NCBI GenBank assembly: GCA_009767595.1 | Contig: VSDK01018757.1 | Coordinates: forward strand, 103,362 to 167,361 | Source of the DNA: Symbiodinium kawagutii | Taxonomy: Eukaryota > Sar > Dinophyceae > Suessiales > Symbiodiniaceae | Reading direction: 5' to 3' | Length of the DNA: 64,000 nt | Part shown: piece by piece, positions 35,201 to 41,663 of the stretch | Numbering within the stretch: the stretch's first letter is position 1 | Layout of the letters: each line of letters opens with the position of its first letter | Made by a program: the position numbers and the translations under genes | The notes under the pieces: model-generated | What the model was told of the DNA's origin: nothing | What the model saw: only the letters and a program-made list of their open reading frames with translations | Database searches by the model: none

Positions 35201-37970
35201 CTTCCAGGCTCTCACTTTGGTTCCATGCACCTGGCACAGCTGGGAGGTGGATTTCGCTTCGGTCTTCGACATGTTCCGACAGCCCATGAGTAACCAAGCA
35301 GTGATGCCCTACGATGAGTGCCTCGAACTGCAAGACCAAACAGAGAGGGACAGACCTGCAAGGACCTACAAACGACGAGTGCCTCAAACTGGAACACCGA
35401 GTGACGTTTCAGTTGTTGCATCTCCCCTATCCTCTCCCATTTTTCCTCTCCTCTCTCTTCTCCCTTCCCTTCCTCCTCTCCTTCCCTTATGCTTCCTCTC
35501 CTTCCTCTTCCCTCTTATCCTCTTCCCTTCCTCCCTTCTCCTTCCCTTCCCCTATCCTTATCCTTCCCTCTTATCCTTCCTTCTTCCCTTCCTCGTTCTC
35601 TGCAGAGGTTCTTCTTGGCGCTGAAGGAGGACGTCTCGGCACCTCGCCGCGCGGCCATCCGCCAGGCCTTCCGTCGCCTGGACGCCGCCTCCGAGGCGCG
35701 CAGCCGCAAGTGACCCGCAGAGACGAAGAGACAAAAAGAATAAGAAGAGAAGAAGAGGAAGAGAAAGAGAATAGAAAAAGACAAGAGAAATAGAAGAAAT
35801 AATAGAAGATAAGAACAAGAAGATAAGGGAGAATGATGAGAATAGGGAGGTAAAAAGAAAGATGTAAAGGAAGATGATGAAGGAAGAGAAGATAAGGAAA
35901 TAAGCGAGATACTTGGAGATGAGAAGATTAAGAATCTGAGATCTTCCATGATACTTCAAGGTGTTTTCGATATATGATATGAGAGAAAACTTTGTCACTT
36001 CCGAAATCCAATGAATATCCATTTCCAAGGAAAACCCATGCAATGAGATCATTTTCACTGTTTTTGGTTCCAAAATCTTAGTGTTGGCTTCAGTTGGCAC
36101 AGAAATCTGAATTAGACAGATTGCCGGCAGCCCTAACAAGATTCAGAGGCCATAGTTCACAGTTCACATCTAAAGCTCGAATTCATTCCTCAAAACCACA
36201 ACAGGGTGAATGCTTTGCGTGCAGAGGGTTTTCTTTCGCCGAAGCACGGATTGGAAGACGTTGCCAGGGCGTGGTAGACATCACAACGATCCTCAAGAGT
36301 TTCAATGCAAATCGACATCCTCAGGTCCAGCACCAAGGACAAAGAAAAGGAATCATCTCTTCTGCTAAGAATACAGCGAGGCATCGCTTAAAAAGTTTGG
36401 AAGTATCACAACATCAGAAAAGGGTAGCGATTGCTTTCAAAGCAGTGCAACTGAGCAAAGCAATTTCTTCCTTTTCAATCCAGAGCAAGAGGCTTTGTTT
36501 GAGACTTGATCCTATTTGCCAAAAGTAGATCTAAAAGAACTTGAAGTTGAAAGTCCAAGATCCTCAAAATCTAAAGAAGTTCATTCTAAAGACTTGAGAA
36601 TAAAGAGTTTCAACTTTAAATCTAAAGAAGTTCTTTCTAAAGAAGTTGATTCGAAAGTTTCGATGCCGAGGTCTCCGTTGGAGCTCGGAGTGCCAGTGAG
36701 GCGCGGCACAGGAAAGGGGAAGCAGAAAAGCAGAGAAAAAAAAAGGGAGAAAAAAAGTTCTCTCTATGGAGGAAATTGCTCTATTTTAGAGAGAAACTCA
36801 AGAAACTTCTTATAACAAGAACAGATCTTGAAACTTGAAATCCAAGAAAATTCTGAAACTTCTGAAACTTCTCTCTGCTCTTTCTTTGGAGTTCAAATTC
36901 TCAGAATTGGGAGTCTTTCACAATCTCACTCATGTGTTTTGTAAGGTAAGGATTGAGATTTCTCAGATCACAAGATGACTTCAGATCCATTTCCGATCAT
37001 GACCAGTGGTTTTCTCTCGATTGCCACTCTTTGTCAACCGGCTCTCTTTGACCCCATTCCATCGCTTCCTGGTTGATTTTGCATTTGCTTGCTTTACATT
37101 TTGTGGAAGATATCATTTGACAAACATGTTGCACCTTCAAATTCGTCGTTGAGTTTGTCTTGATATGTTTATTATAAGGAAACTTGTCTTGATATGTTTA
37201 TTAGATTTTATTATGGGGATTGTTTCTCTGCGAAGGTGCTTGAGGAGTTTGCAGACAGTCTCAAGGAGAATCCTGATGCCAAGATGCCTCAGATGGGGTG
37301 GAGCCAATCACTTGGGACTGGTTTCACCTAGGCACAAGGTAGCAAGGAAAAAGAGAATGGGAAGAAAGAAATAGAACCAAGAGAAAGAAAGAGAAGAGAA
37401 ACAGAATGCTAAGAATGCTTTCACAGAGAGAACATGAAAGGATGCTTCCTTACTTTGAAGAATAAAAAGATGCTTTCTTCCTTACTTTAAAGAAAAGACA
37501 AATCTTTAGAAAGGCCGAAGATGCTGAAGAGCCTCTGCTGCGTCAGGACCACATCAGCTTCAGACGTGGGCAGCGTCGCAAGCTCTGCTTGCGAAGCCAT
37601 CGTAGCAATCGTTGTCGTTGAGCCACCGAGGCTCATATCCCACGAACCTCGTGGCCTGGGAAGAGTTCGAAGACTTCTACAAGCACCCGAGCTTCAAAAG
37701 GAAACGGAAAAAACATGTTTCTCTTTGAAACAGAAAAATGATGTTTCTCTTTGAGGAATTCAAAAATCATAGAACTTTGTAGAAGAGCAGTGAGAAAAAG
37801 GAGAAAAGGTGAAAAATTTAGAGAAGTTTTCATTTTAAGAGGAATTGTAGAGAAGCCAAAGACAATGAGAAAAGAGGTCCTGCTCAGTGTCTTCAAGGTC
37901 CATCAGTGGATGCTTCGAAAGTGACGAAGAGTTCTGCGCAGTTCTGGAGAAAGTCTGGGACCTCAACAAG
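23204..37970 (+). CDS. EF-hand (calcyphosin-like) module B, exons, interrupted by a retroelement in one intron
   Basis: Exons inferred: 23204-23288 (LEALKDCLYDQGPRGITSL), 34648-34707 (AVRDADPDNARVISFDTFEA), 35247 to about 35313 (VDFASVFDMFRQPMS), 35606-35695 (RFFLALKEDVSAP, then RRAAIRQAFRRLDA), about 36671-36711, 37236 to about 37300 (VLEEFADSLKENPDAKM), 37631-37700 (LVAWEEFEDFYKHPSF) and 37898-37970 (SISGCFESDEEFCAVLEKVW). The order matches calcyphosin: an LR..L...G..GI..L opener, an EF loop DADPDNARVISF, the ALR..MS.AR..AIRQAF..LD segment, a V.WEEF..YY segment, then a D.EF...W tail. These proteins sense calcium. Most donors are non-GT. The intron between the first two exons would be about 260 bp without the 11-kb retroelement. 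The last exon ends at AAG before GCAAGC, so the protein may continue. Intermediate exons are probably missed. Confidence 0.65.
23346..23357. repeat. Candidate target-site duplication, 3' side of the retroelement
   Basis: TATTATATATAT here is repeated at 34441-34452, exactly outside the two ends of the element. The sequence is simple, so chance identity is possible. Confidence 0.55.
23436..30251 (-). CDS. Retroelement polyprotein: RNase H, endonuclease, reverse transcriptase, zinc fingers, methyltransferase-like C-terminus
   Basis: About 2271 residues from the first ATG (30251); the frame opens slightly upstream without an ATG. Domains with rough residues: an unknown N-terminal region (1-320); RNase H (325-500) with IFTDGS, AEQDGLFWAALW, FCVDSQ and HTGDPMNDFVD, which supply the Asp-Glu-Asp-Asp set; apurinic-type endonuclease (575-830) with NVGSL, LGLQEAR, LLIDSNAKTG and DDHAAVG; reverse transcriptase (about 1150-1480) with PLYKQKG, MLDLKEAFYR and the catalytic WMDDA; C2H2 fingers (about 1745-1800) with CMACRKRF and CPACLKQYF; and a C-terminal domain (about 1985-2200) with LHAYSGRRRFGD, LLAGPPCNTWSRAR and GIVEHP. 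The RT copies element RNA at a nick made by the endonuclease. RNase H upstream of the RT is unusual. The C-terminal motifs recall C5-methyltransferase motifs I, IV and VI, but PCQ and ENV are altered. Confidence 0.9.
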   Translation of the reverse strand: MLIWYIGGFDFCGPERDGYHCEVWQREAPLTPSRRYNLNAGDYIYVEATRRETTQIFEPATPDSEESVMLQISRRQKGPLRDLAYEARLGFDAALRSPNGSFLVEILHGGLHLPLPDHVELSTLLEAECRAHLRDHWHWDGLCVKLHFWPAFLCVPATSDSRTWIYCPLEAFDRQAVHVRWLPSYQTVTLVDHMRTLFDAGHNRAVVLDTVTHSEHVSLILYHNNIPELGPDPDAKMKTRTPWPSPLPRVPPGRLKSNWDAVPDGPGSFIPCPCTSTELLDFFASSAHVLCRDWSILELPPHVVEFLSSCEQQPGPLELQAFDRLLIFTDGSSCPQDRLRAPQWNSDQGTADTWCFAVLGECYDPVPSWTFLGWHSQEVVYETSSRYFSGAEHVGSDVAEQDGLFWAALWRLTQDVNTPTTFCVDSQLARGQAAGLIGTTKRSVLLANLRGLFQALTSALGPEALEIYHLNSHTGDPMNDFVDIVAGQEFVRSHHLPRPHLDLREWNPRFPFLWMMFDACSGLPACTDSGLHVPRPALPPARDAPAYSAEAEPQMTGHPSPTRGISGQLSLSLCSANVGSLFSGAAGFPGKVSLLRRQMQDFHFNLLGLQEARCPAFHSCVEGITRLSSGCDRGTLGVELWISHTQPIGHFQNGPLFIGRKDFVLVNKSPRHMLVHFVIGDISFWVLVAHAPHCGHTHDLRAQWWSGLADQLAMIPEDDLLWLLIDSNAKTGLPDGCHIQDHDGVNANTQDFRAFLAHRALGLPCTTAAHSGTKWTWTSPDGLTHNRIDFVGIPLSMMPHCTHSAALYDFDLGNDTDDHAAVGVQCTWPWTLPDGHSARPKPQRSYSRDRVRSTDLRAAIDQLPIPAWDVDVFTQTDALERGINKLLVTCCPASSRKPKKSYIDEAVWQLRQSKQSCHRHYKKNGSLYRRELLFRCWTAWTQRALSLVDVAISHPRHGTPSFLGLSFKAWVSCTDGPDLAPLGWDYCTTLLCQRLHRGVERTVSRRALRNRLRRARHEGLSSAIEALAAEYPAGLLLRELRAFTGPTNPNKQKTKALPFLLDADGVPLLSPDAQRDRWIQFFGAMEGGERMDWGCLYDRWRTSLQQAPSDLPDVTLEHLPSLFDLEMVLRGAPHGKAICFDNVPPELCSSHPGPLARHLYALMLKAILFQQEPVQWKGGMLIPLYKQKGPVEDASMHRSILLSSFLGKAVHKTIRSHTYSAFAAYLHPSQLGGRRLVPVTMCVHYSRAFVRHMKSSGQAGALVMLDLKEAFYRIFRPLAVAQDWSDERLAQVFATLQMPQTSLDDLRAALRAPTALSRAGLHPTIEAAVSSIHENTWFRVPGQPDVVRTTMGSRPGDSFADTIFSFVLARVLHRIEAQLKEVDLLFSVADAVAHFPPRRGDTTHGVLGPVWMDDASFFVQAKNSACLESRLAHYISIVMDECRAHGLTPNCSKGKTEVILLPAGKGSRSLRTRFYGPTSNQKLTVVSEHGTDDIQVVGSYRHLGGHLSHSGKLNQEIKRRLGIAHASFNSHRKVLFQNRALSWTQRMQTFQSLVLSKLCYGTESWLFFDVRCHQTFKASVLRLYKRLLKLPHDTQISQDELLHRTGLPAPDLLLRRSRLRYAAHLLRCGSTVDWGLLALDQDWFSLLAADFAWMWDQLRTTSPLQSPVDHIEQWKELMIFSPRYWKKLVNRAVMHQIKQDERMFLVQQAHQQCWEALQFHRYNLPSLEVEAPLPVHDFFACMACRKRFKSLGGQGAHMFRAHGHVALTRTLFDDTQCPACLKQYFTCAKLKAHLRTAHHCRRRLCGNKLRCAPAPGAGSLADRELATVHDGLCPVQQGSGPSNLTDAEADLDFAHYVLHTEIVELLMDFTTEETFNEMLPRKVLGTVISWTSLQATLDQVIADTGHQDAIDIGLSAAYIHRLLRSWQHPSRWMPYFEDVVHKFPVDFYAYDEAFADLASRATSLHPPTPAVPRGFGKVRYVLHAYSGRRRFGDVQHFIDLMANELDTDIQVVVLSVDLIISSRWGDLCSQAAQDHWLAAIRAGQIVGLLAGPPCNTWSRARAVALEAPLGRRGPRPVRASTSPWGNWVLSLRELAQVIDGNTLMFFAIRALLELHARGGVGIVEHPAEPEDDPTCATVWKTPLMRALLRCPGLDFVPVHQGPFGSEALKPTGLAVLNLPTLPAELHRWRLCEQAKYQKSHGLNSQGQFCTSRLKEYPPALCCAFANAMQQQIHDFPYDPSILVPPALRKTWEDMISYRRGHWIGQDYHGTG
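30284..32305 (-). CDS. Retroelement ORF of 673 residues with an internally repeated domain
   Basis: Starts at the ATG at 32305 and stops 32 bp before the polyprotein ATG. There is no enzymatic motif. A Ser-rich and acidic region (residues about 75-135) precedes three copies of a roughly 150-residue unit. Each copy opens with a Trp/Tyr motif (TTWLVNHR, VSWYVRGI, HTWYLHHQ), continues with an Arg- and Trp-rich segment (LWQDLLDD, TWHDRLDL, VWRDQIRE) and then a V.P.P strand. Copies are separated by acidic linkers. The tight packing with the other ORFs and the intact frame make it part of the retroelement. Function is unknown; a structural or RNA-binding role is a guess. I recognise it only as a type of protein encoded by large dinoflagellate retroelements. 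Confidence 0.8.
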   Translation of the reverse strand: MKLRQATWWELIDWQGLSTVCSNRPQSCTVEHNNFPWPRTDDSSHIFVSGDYVCIELSPPEDDAHRHDLLEWHCNEDISYEGSSLDSYGDPAGDDSPPVYMDEEDDIPDFENMRAQPEDARNPPGQSSSSSSRPPVTFTTWLVNHRMHPECMTPRILHSTQDLQHWESQARNLWQDLLDDSPLAMHWVSPQPDAAFGPHIIFEQAFSTAVTVALATVHSNDPTILSSLRVAISLPERLDRETILDRLAIRHFCVAPHVCDIFSNGMRIGVDTFDGIPGQAFEVVFHRQTPPEADDAATEEQALLQTSLLPLPVSAKVDGDDVIQGDSIPTCPVDPLEFPPDEELPDFEDFEEDQAADTESVPEAQVRPDPNGVHIQFVSWYVRGIAFPQCDDSRIVTLNQISDRLDDALRRTWHDRLDLSQPFHHYMVRPAPPSCGSNNGMPHVIAFQNLAVDAKAVLVTKVHVGHPDVQRAVIVPGLVSRFEILRVVDGLDERYRDHLAHVCLVQWTSTLLGRTCLVPTGHGFSWVVAVMDRNDGFPSGLVADTPPSIFWHPEDDRSIADDLQPVAVTLRQTFPENAVPLHTWYLHHQEAIRCPESRMAVLPAAPHLWERILRTVWRDQIRESAPIRVHRVVPLPALDESVPCTEHIIISQGDLAAPDRQPVLIGLGADREH
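32341..33105 (-). CDS. Retroelement ORF of 254 residues overlapping the gag-like ORF
   Basis: The ATG at 33105 lies inside the end of the gag-like ORF, which stops at 33033, so the two overlap by 73 bp in different frames. The product starts MGSCASWTVALYCYG and contains YLCQTPDDHLVLSYHHH, a basic stretch (RPRANGRRVRFNP) and a C-terminus LYILDLVVHHP. The same frame stays open far upstream through the gag-like ORF, but there its composition (Ser, Arg and Gln runs) looks like a shadow. Start by reinitiation or by ribosomal frameshifting from the gag frame are both possible. No known domain. Confidence 0.65.
   Translation of the reverse strand: MGSCASWTVALYCYGAFWWGGQSVTNRYLCQTPDDHLVLSYHHHIFKEIDFLDRWQAQWNAAVLHHEIAECRLSEMLIGTSSPSSTPIRPRANGRRVRFNPCVRILLGLEDSLQMFPCHAKDYEMNRRVGKPWRLYPQEIIDDYSSFMQPSVATRSIGVQTSTVASWTLFQVRESWIHLRVTEVGGLPAFDAVANFCDRPLHDLVNIFPVAGRLYGQPPSTTVGILQWDSDVNMEREERLYILDLVVHHPLVVN
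33033..34277 (-). CDS. Gag-like retroelement ORF with a RanBP2-type zinc finger and coiled coil
   Basis: About 414 residues. An N-terminal basic region (SKRRNLRRSRAIARRQW) is followed by WRCVCGKLNSKKFHFCPDC (residues about 78-96), a C-x2-C...C-x2-C finger with the Trp and Asn of RanBP2-type fingers, which usually bind single-stranded RNA. Next come a Lys/Gly-rich region (GKGKGKKD, KGKGRDAD, KGKGKGQQ) and a long charged helix with heptad-like spacing (about 290-375). This is the expected make-up of an RNA-binding ORF1 protein that coats element RNA. No ATG occurs near its start: the frame opens after a stop just upstream of 34323 and the first in-frame ATG is at 34088. Another frame has an ATG at 34323, so the start is unresolved (non-ATG start, frameshift, or a small lesion). 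Confidence 0.75.
   Translation of the reverse strand: MTTAPPSKRRNLRRSRAIARRQWYLHQAGWTVLPRERLLHIYKVLANHHSRDPVVLQRIKKIAMKNTRWNYVEAQPWRCVCGKLNSKKFHFCPDCREEWTKGTPEPPNVKQGKQNWNYQGWDANAASTWEDPGQWVYSPRKGKGKGKKDASPRPPKQKRPPKTPKGKGRDADQPLPSKGKGKGQQSGKAPPAIWASPFGHEMPVTQAPALQGPSESDEKLGHVMKMLRTHKDSLPTEVQNMLHETAIHDNKVGVKEMHSAVSQFGHCRKNWNAALQARAVLHNAWKGFIVNAVQEWTKYAEQFKEEDTKLGEAIDEAKKLLDEAKTHLDNVKKKVGDDADGEELIEEDGDMKTDSSAMITENIQGMQGALETLKSKAQELVDESGKRLKTEWGAVPVGRLPSTAMEPFGGAGRA
34441..34452. repeat. Candidate target-site duplication, 5' side of the retroelement
   Basis: TATTATATATAT, identical to 23346-23357, directly abutting the inferred 5' end of the element. Confidence 0.55.
35423..35600. repeat. Pyrimidine tract (CCTTCC/CTCTTC) upstream of an EF-hand exon
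   Basis: Nearly pure C and T for about 180 bp, ending in CTGCAG at the acceptor of the exon at 35606. A matching purine tract follows that exon at 35713-35900. Confidence 0.85.
35713..35900. repeat. Purine tract (GAAGA/AAGAA) downstream of an EF-hand exon
   Basis: Nearly pure A and G for about 190 bp right after the exon at 35606-35695. Confidence 0.85.
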
Positions 37971-40359
37971 GCAAGCAGAGTCTCTGAAAGTCTCTCTGTG
38001 AAGTCTATGAATTCATTCGAAGTAGAAGTCTTTGAAGTCTTTTTCCTTCTCTATGTGAAATTGCGAATGCGAATATGCTAATATGTTCATGTTAACATGT
38101 AAATTATTTGCAAATCAAATGTGAATTTATCTGGGAAGGCATTTGCTGCCCATGGCATGCGTTACTTTGGGAGGCGCCTGATGCATCAGTGGAGGGTCGA
38201 GCAGCCTTGGCTCGTCCGGCAGCTGGGGCACCAGGCAGGGAACCGCCTTTCTCCTTCGAAGCACATGGAGACCTCCCTCCGAAGACATGAACTTCTCATT
38301 CTTCTCATAAGCTTCTCATTCTCTTCATTCTTCTCATTCTTGCTTCTTTTATCTTCTTTTTATCTTCTTTTATCTTCTTTCTTTTATCTCATTCTTACGG
38401 GCAAATAGAAACATCGCGTTCAGTACATCCACAGCCACTGAGCAAGTGCTCGTAAGCTTACTGAGCTTTGTAAATCAAGGAAGAGTTCGCCAGTCCCCCG
38501 GCAACCACAGCGTCAAACCACAATCAATTTAGTCTTCGACGGGGTCCACGAAATGTTCTCAACTCGCATTTTTGAGGACATCTGTGAGTCAACGTGTCTT
38601 CACGCTTCTCTGTAGTGCTGCGCTGTCCTGTGGTGCTATTTGTTCGGCACAGAGTGTTGTTTCCCTATCGTTCGCTTCTTTCAATTCAATGAGCATCTTG
38701 AGAATTCTTGTTGTTCTCTTAGAAGTACGATCTTCTCGACGCAAGAAATGCAATGAAGCTAGTACATTAAGGGCTCAAGCCCCGGTAGAGAGCTGCGTTG
38801 GAAAATAACTGATCTCAGAACCCAAAGAGTCTCCAACCTTTGTCTCCAGATGTCTCCAGCCTTGACTGCCTTCAGAACTCCTTCAGAACTCCTTCAGATC
38901 TCCTTCAGAACTCCTTCGGAACTCTATCCTTCCTCTCCTTCCTATCCTTCCCTATCCTTTTCAGGAACTATATTCGTGTTCAGTTCCTTCCTATCGAATT
39001 CATCTTTTTCTCGACACCACTGGAGTTTCACCTCACCGTACCGTGAGACCGTTGCCAGGCATCAAAACTCGCACAGGCCTCCACCATTGGCAGGCGAGGT
39101 CAAGGGGCGCATCCTTCGGGAGCTGCGGTGTTTCAGCGTCAGGAACTTGAACCCTTTTAACACAGTCAACAGGAAAGGACTCAGCACTTAGCAAGTATGA
39201 CAGGGATGGAAAGGGATGGAAAGGGATGGAAAGGGTCGAAGGTTCGAGAGCAACGAGAACCAACATGACAGAAGATACACAACAGCTGCAGAAATGGCAC
39301 GCCATGTTCCTGTGACCGGGTTATGTTATGCCACACTGATCTTTGTGAGACCAACACTTTGCCGGCGACAACGACCCACCACAAAATTGAGTCGGTGACT
39401 AAAGTTGAAGATGTTGGCAACCCAGATCCGTTCTCCATTTCGGTGCGACTGACAACAAGATCAAAAGAACATTGGGTTCTCTTGCAGAGATTACAGAATC
39501 ATGCGCTTCTTCGAAACTGTGAGGGAGAGATTCTCATTTGCAAAGTTTCAGATTTTACGGTGAAGAACATCTTCAACTTGGTTCTTCTCGTCAGCTGGTC
39601 TAAGGTTCTACGAAGAACTCGACAGCTGATTGCAAGGCACGAGCTGAAGAAGCAAAACACGTGAAACTTATTGCTCTCCTCCTGCTGTCAACGATAAGTT
39701 CATCCACAGGGCCTTTCAGTGCTCTCCACTATTTTTTGTTTCTTACATCCTATTGCAGGCTTTCTCTTCTCCCTTTATCTCTCCATCGCATCTCTTCATC
39801 TTTGACAAACTTCTCTCTTCAACCTCCTCTCTCTTTGACCATTTGTTGTCATCTTTTGATCGTCCAAACAGCGCCTCAAGATGTCGGGTGATTGTTGTGA
39901 CTCTTTTGGCCGAGCGCTGATTGTGGCGGTGGGAGCCCTTGGGTGCCCCTTTGCCACGCGAATCCAGATACTTCCAGGATGTTTCCATGTCGTCGAAGCT
40001 GAGTGATATTCTAGTCCAGTAGGTCTACCGAGCAGCCATACTTTTCCTTCTCAACTCACGAAAGCTTGCATTTTCAAGAAAGCGCTGAAAGCGTGCATCC
40101 ATGACTTTGAGGATAGAAATGATATTATGACTTAAAAGATACGGATAGAACAACTTGTCTATTCTATGCCTGCGAGTTCTATTTTACTAGGATAGCAATT
40201 GTAGTAGTCCAAATAATATACGTCCAGAGTCTAGCCGATCAATTTTCAATAGTCTAAATATGTCAAATAAAATTGAATTTTTGAAAACTGCAATCTTGAT
40301 TGTCAAGGGTTCTCCTTGACCCTCCCTGGTTGGATCGCTTCCTTTTCGCTACCTTTGGT

Positions 40360-41240
40360 TGGCCTTCCCCATGGTGTCATCATTTCATCGCATCCATTTG
40401 GTCATTTGCTTCGCATCTTTCATCATGATCACTGATCACCGTATAAGTCATACATCCTCACAATCATCGCAATCATCGCAATCATCATGCTCATACTCCT
40501 CCTCCTCCTCCTCATATATTATGTTGTCCTTGGTTTCATGTTTTTCTTTAAATCTCCATCTCCTTTCATCGTGATTCTTACTATGTGCATCCATTCATTT
40601 TCACCATCTTGCTTGTCATCACCATCATTGCGGTTGCCATGATGTATTTGAATGCTCACGTTTAGCTTTTATCCTTCTGTACCGTCGCTATTGCGATACC
40701 TATTTATTTATTCTTTCATATGTTCATTATGAAAAAGTCATATCATTGGCTTGCATCTGCATTTTAATGACCAAGACCAGCCTTCTACATTCATCATCAT
40801 GATTCATCAAAATTGTCATGACCATCAGTACATGATTGCAGTACATTGTTCATCTTTATCCCCGTCGTATTCTCTGAATAATCATCATGAATATGATGAA
40901 GGATCATGATGTATTCATGTGTTTCTTCATTCACCATCACCGTTATCATTATCACTGTGACTATCATTATCATCATGATCGTTTTTACACATTTGAGTTT
41001 TCCTGGTTCTGATTGCCAGTATCATTCTCAACATGACAGGCCCTCAATATTGTCCTCACCGTCACCATCACTGTTGTCATTACAATATATTTCATTTTCA
41101 TGCTTGTCGCCATTTTTTCGGCAATATTATTTGTATACGGTATACGTCAAATGTCATCATGCACCATCATCTGTGATCATTCTTATCATTTGCATCACCA
41201 ACGTTTCTTCCTCAAATTCGAATATCCTTGACTCTTAAAC
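40360..41240. repeat. Degenerate ATC/CAT-rich region
   Basis: Variants of TCATCATC, CATCACCATC and ATCATGATC are scattered over about 880 bp, looking like one decayed trinucleotide array. Confidence 0.5.
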
Positions 41241-41317
41241 TTGTTTGTCCCCCAAGCGGATCTCTTTCAAGTTTATGTCAACTTGCCTCCACCAGATTAT
41301 AGTCTTGTTCAATTCGT

Positions 41318-41348
41318 TTCTCTCTCTCTCTCTCTTTCTCTCTATCTC
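41318..41348. repeat. (TC)n microsatellite
   Basis: CT dinucleotide run TCTCTCTCTCTCTCTC followed by imperfect copies. A purine counterpart (AG)n lies at 41798-41816. Confidence 0.9.
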
Positions 41349-41663
41349 CATCGCTCTCAATCAGATTTTCCCTTTTGTACGTACAATTTGTATCTTCTTC
41401 ACACATTGATATCCCTGTCATATCTCTGTCTCAGGTCAGCTAGCTCTCTTACCTTCTCTTGTTTTTTTTCTTTCCCTTGGTTTTTCCCTACGAATCTCTC
41501 TATCTTTCTCTCCTTTCTCTCCATCTTTCTTCCTTCCCTCTTTCTGGAAAGTGTTTGCGATTGACAATTTGCAGATTTTGCAGATTTTGTGCATTTTCTT
41601 CGCTTGAACTCTACGTCGTGCACTCTACAAAGTGCATTTGTCAAAGTGTCGTTGCTATCGCAG

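Larger units (their letters stand above)
37971..41663. other. Intronic or intergenic DNA between EF-hand modules B and C, with a few exon-like stretches
   Basis: On +, 38139 to about 38240 reads AFAAHGMRYFGRRLMHQW and onward with high GC at third positions after AAG|G, and could be the exon following 37970. At about 39096-39137 a stretch reads VKGRILRELRCFSV. Neither matches a family I know. Short tandem repeats occur at 38877-38920 (AACTCCTTCAG) and 39203-39238 (AAGGGATGGA). The rest has no visible gene. Confidence 0.4.
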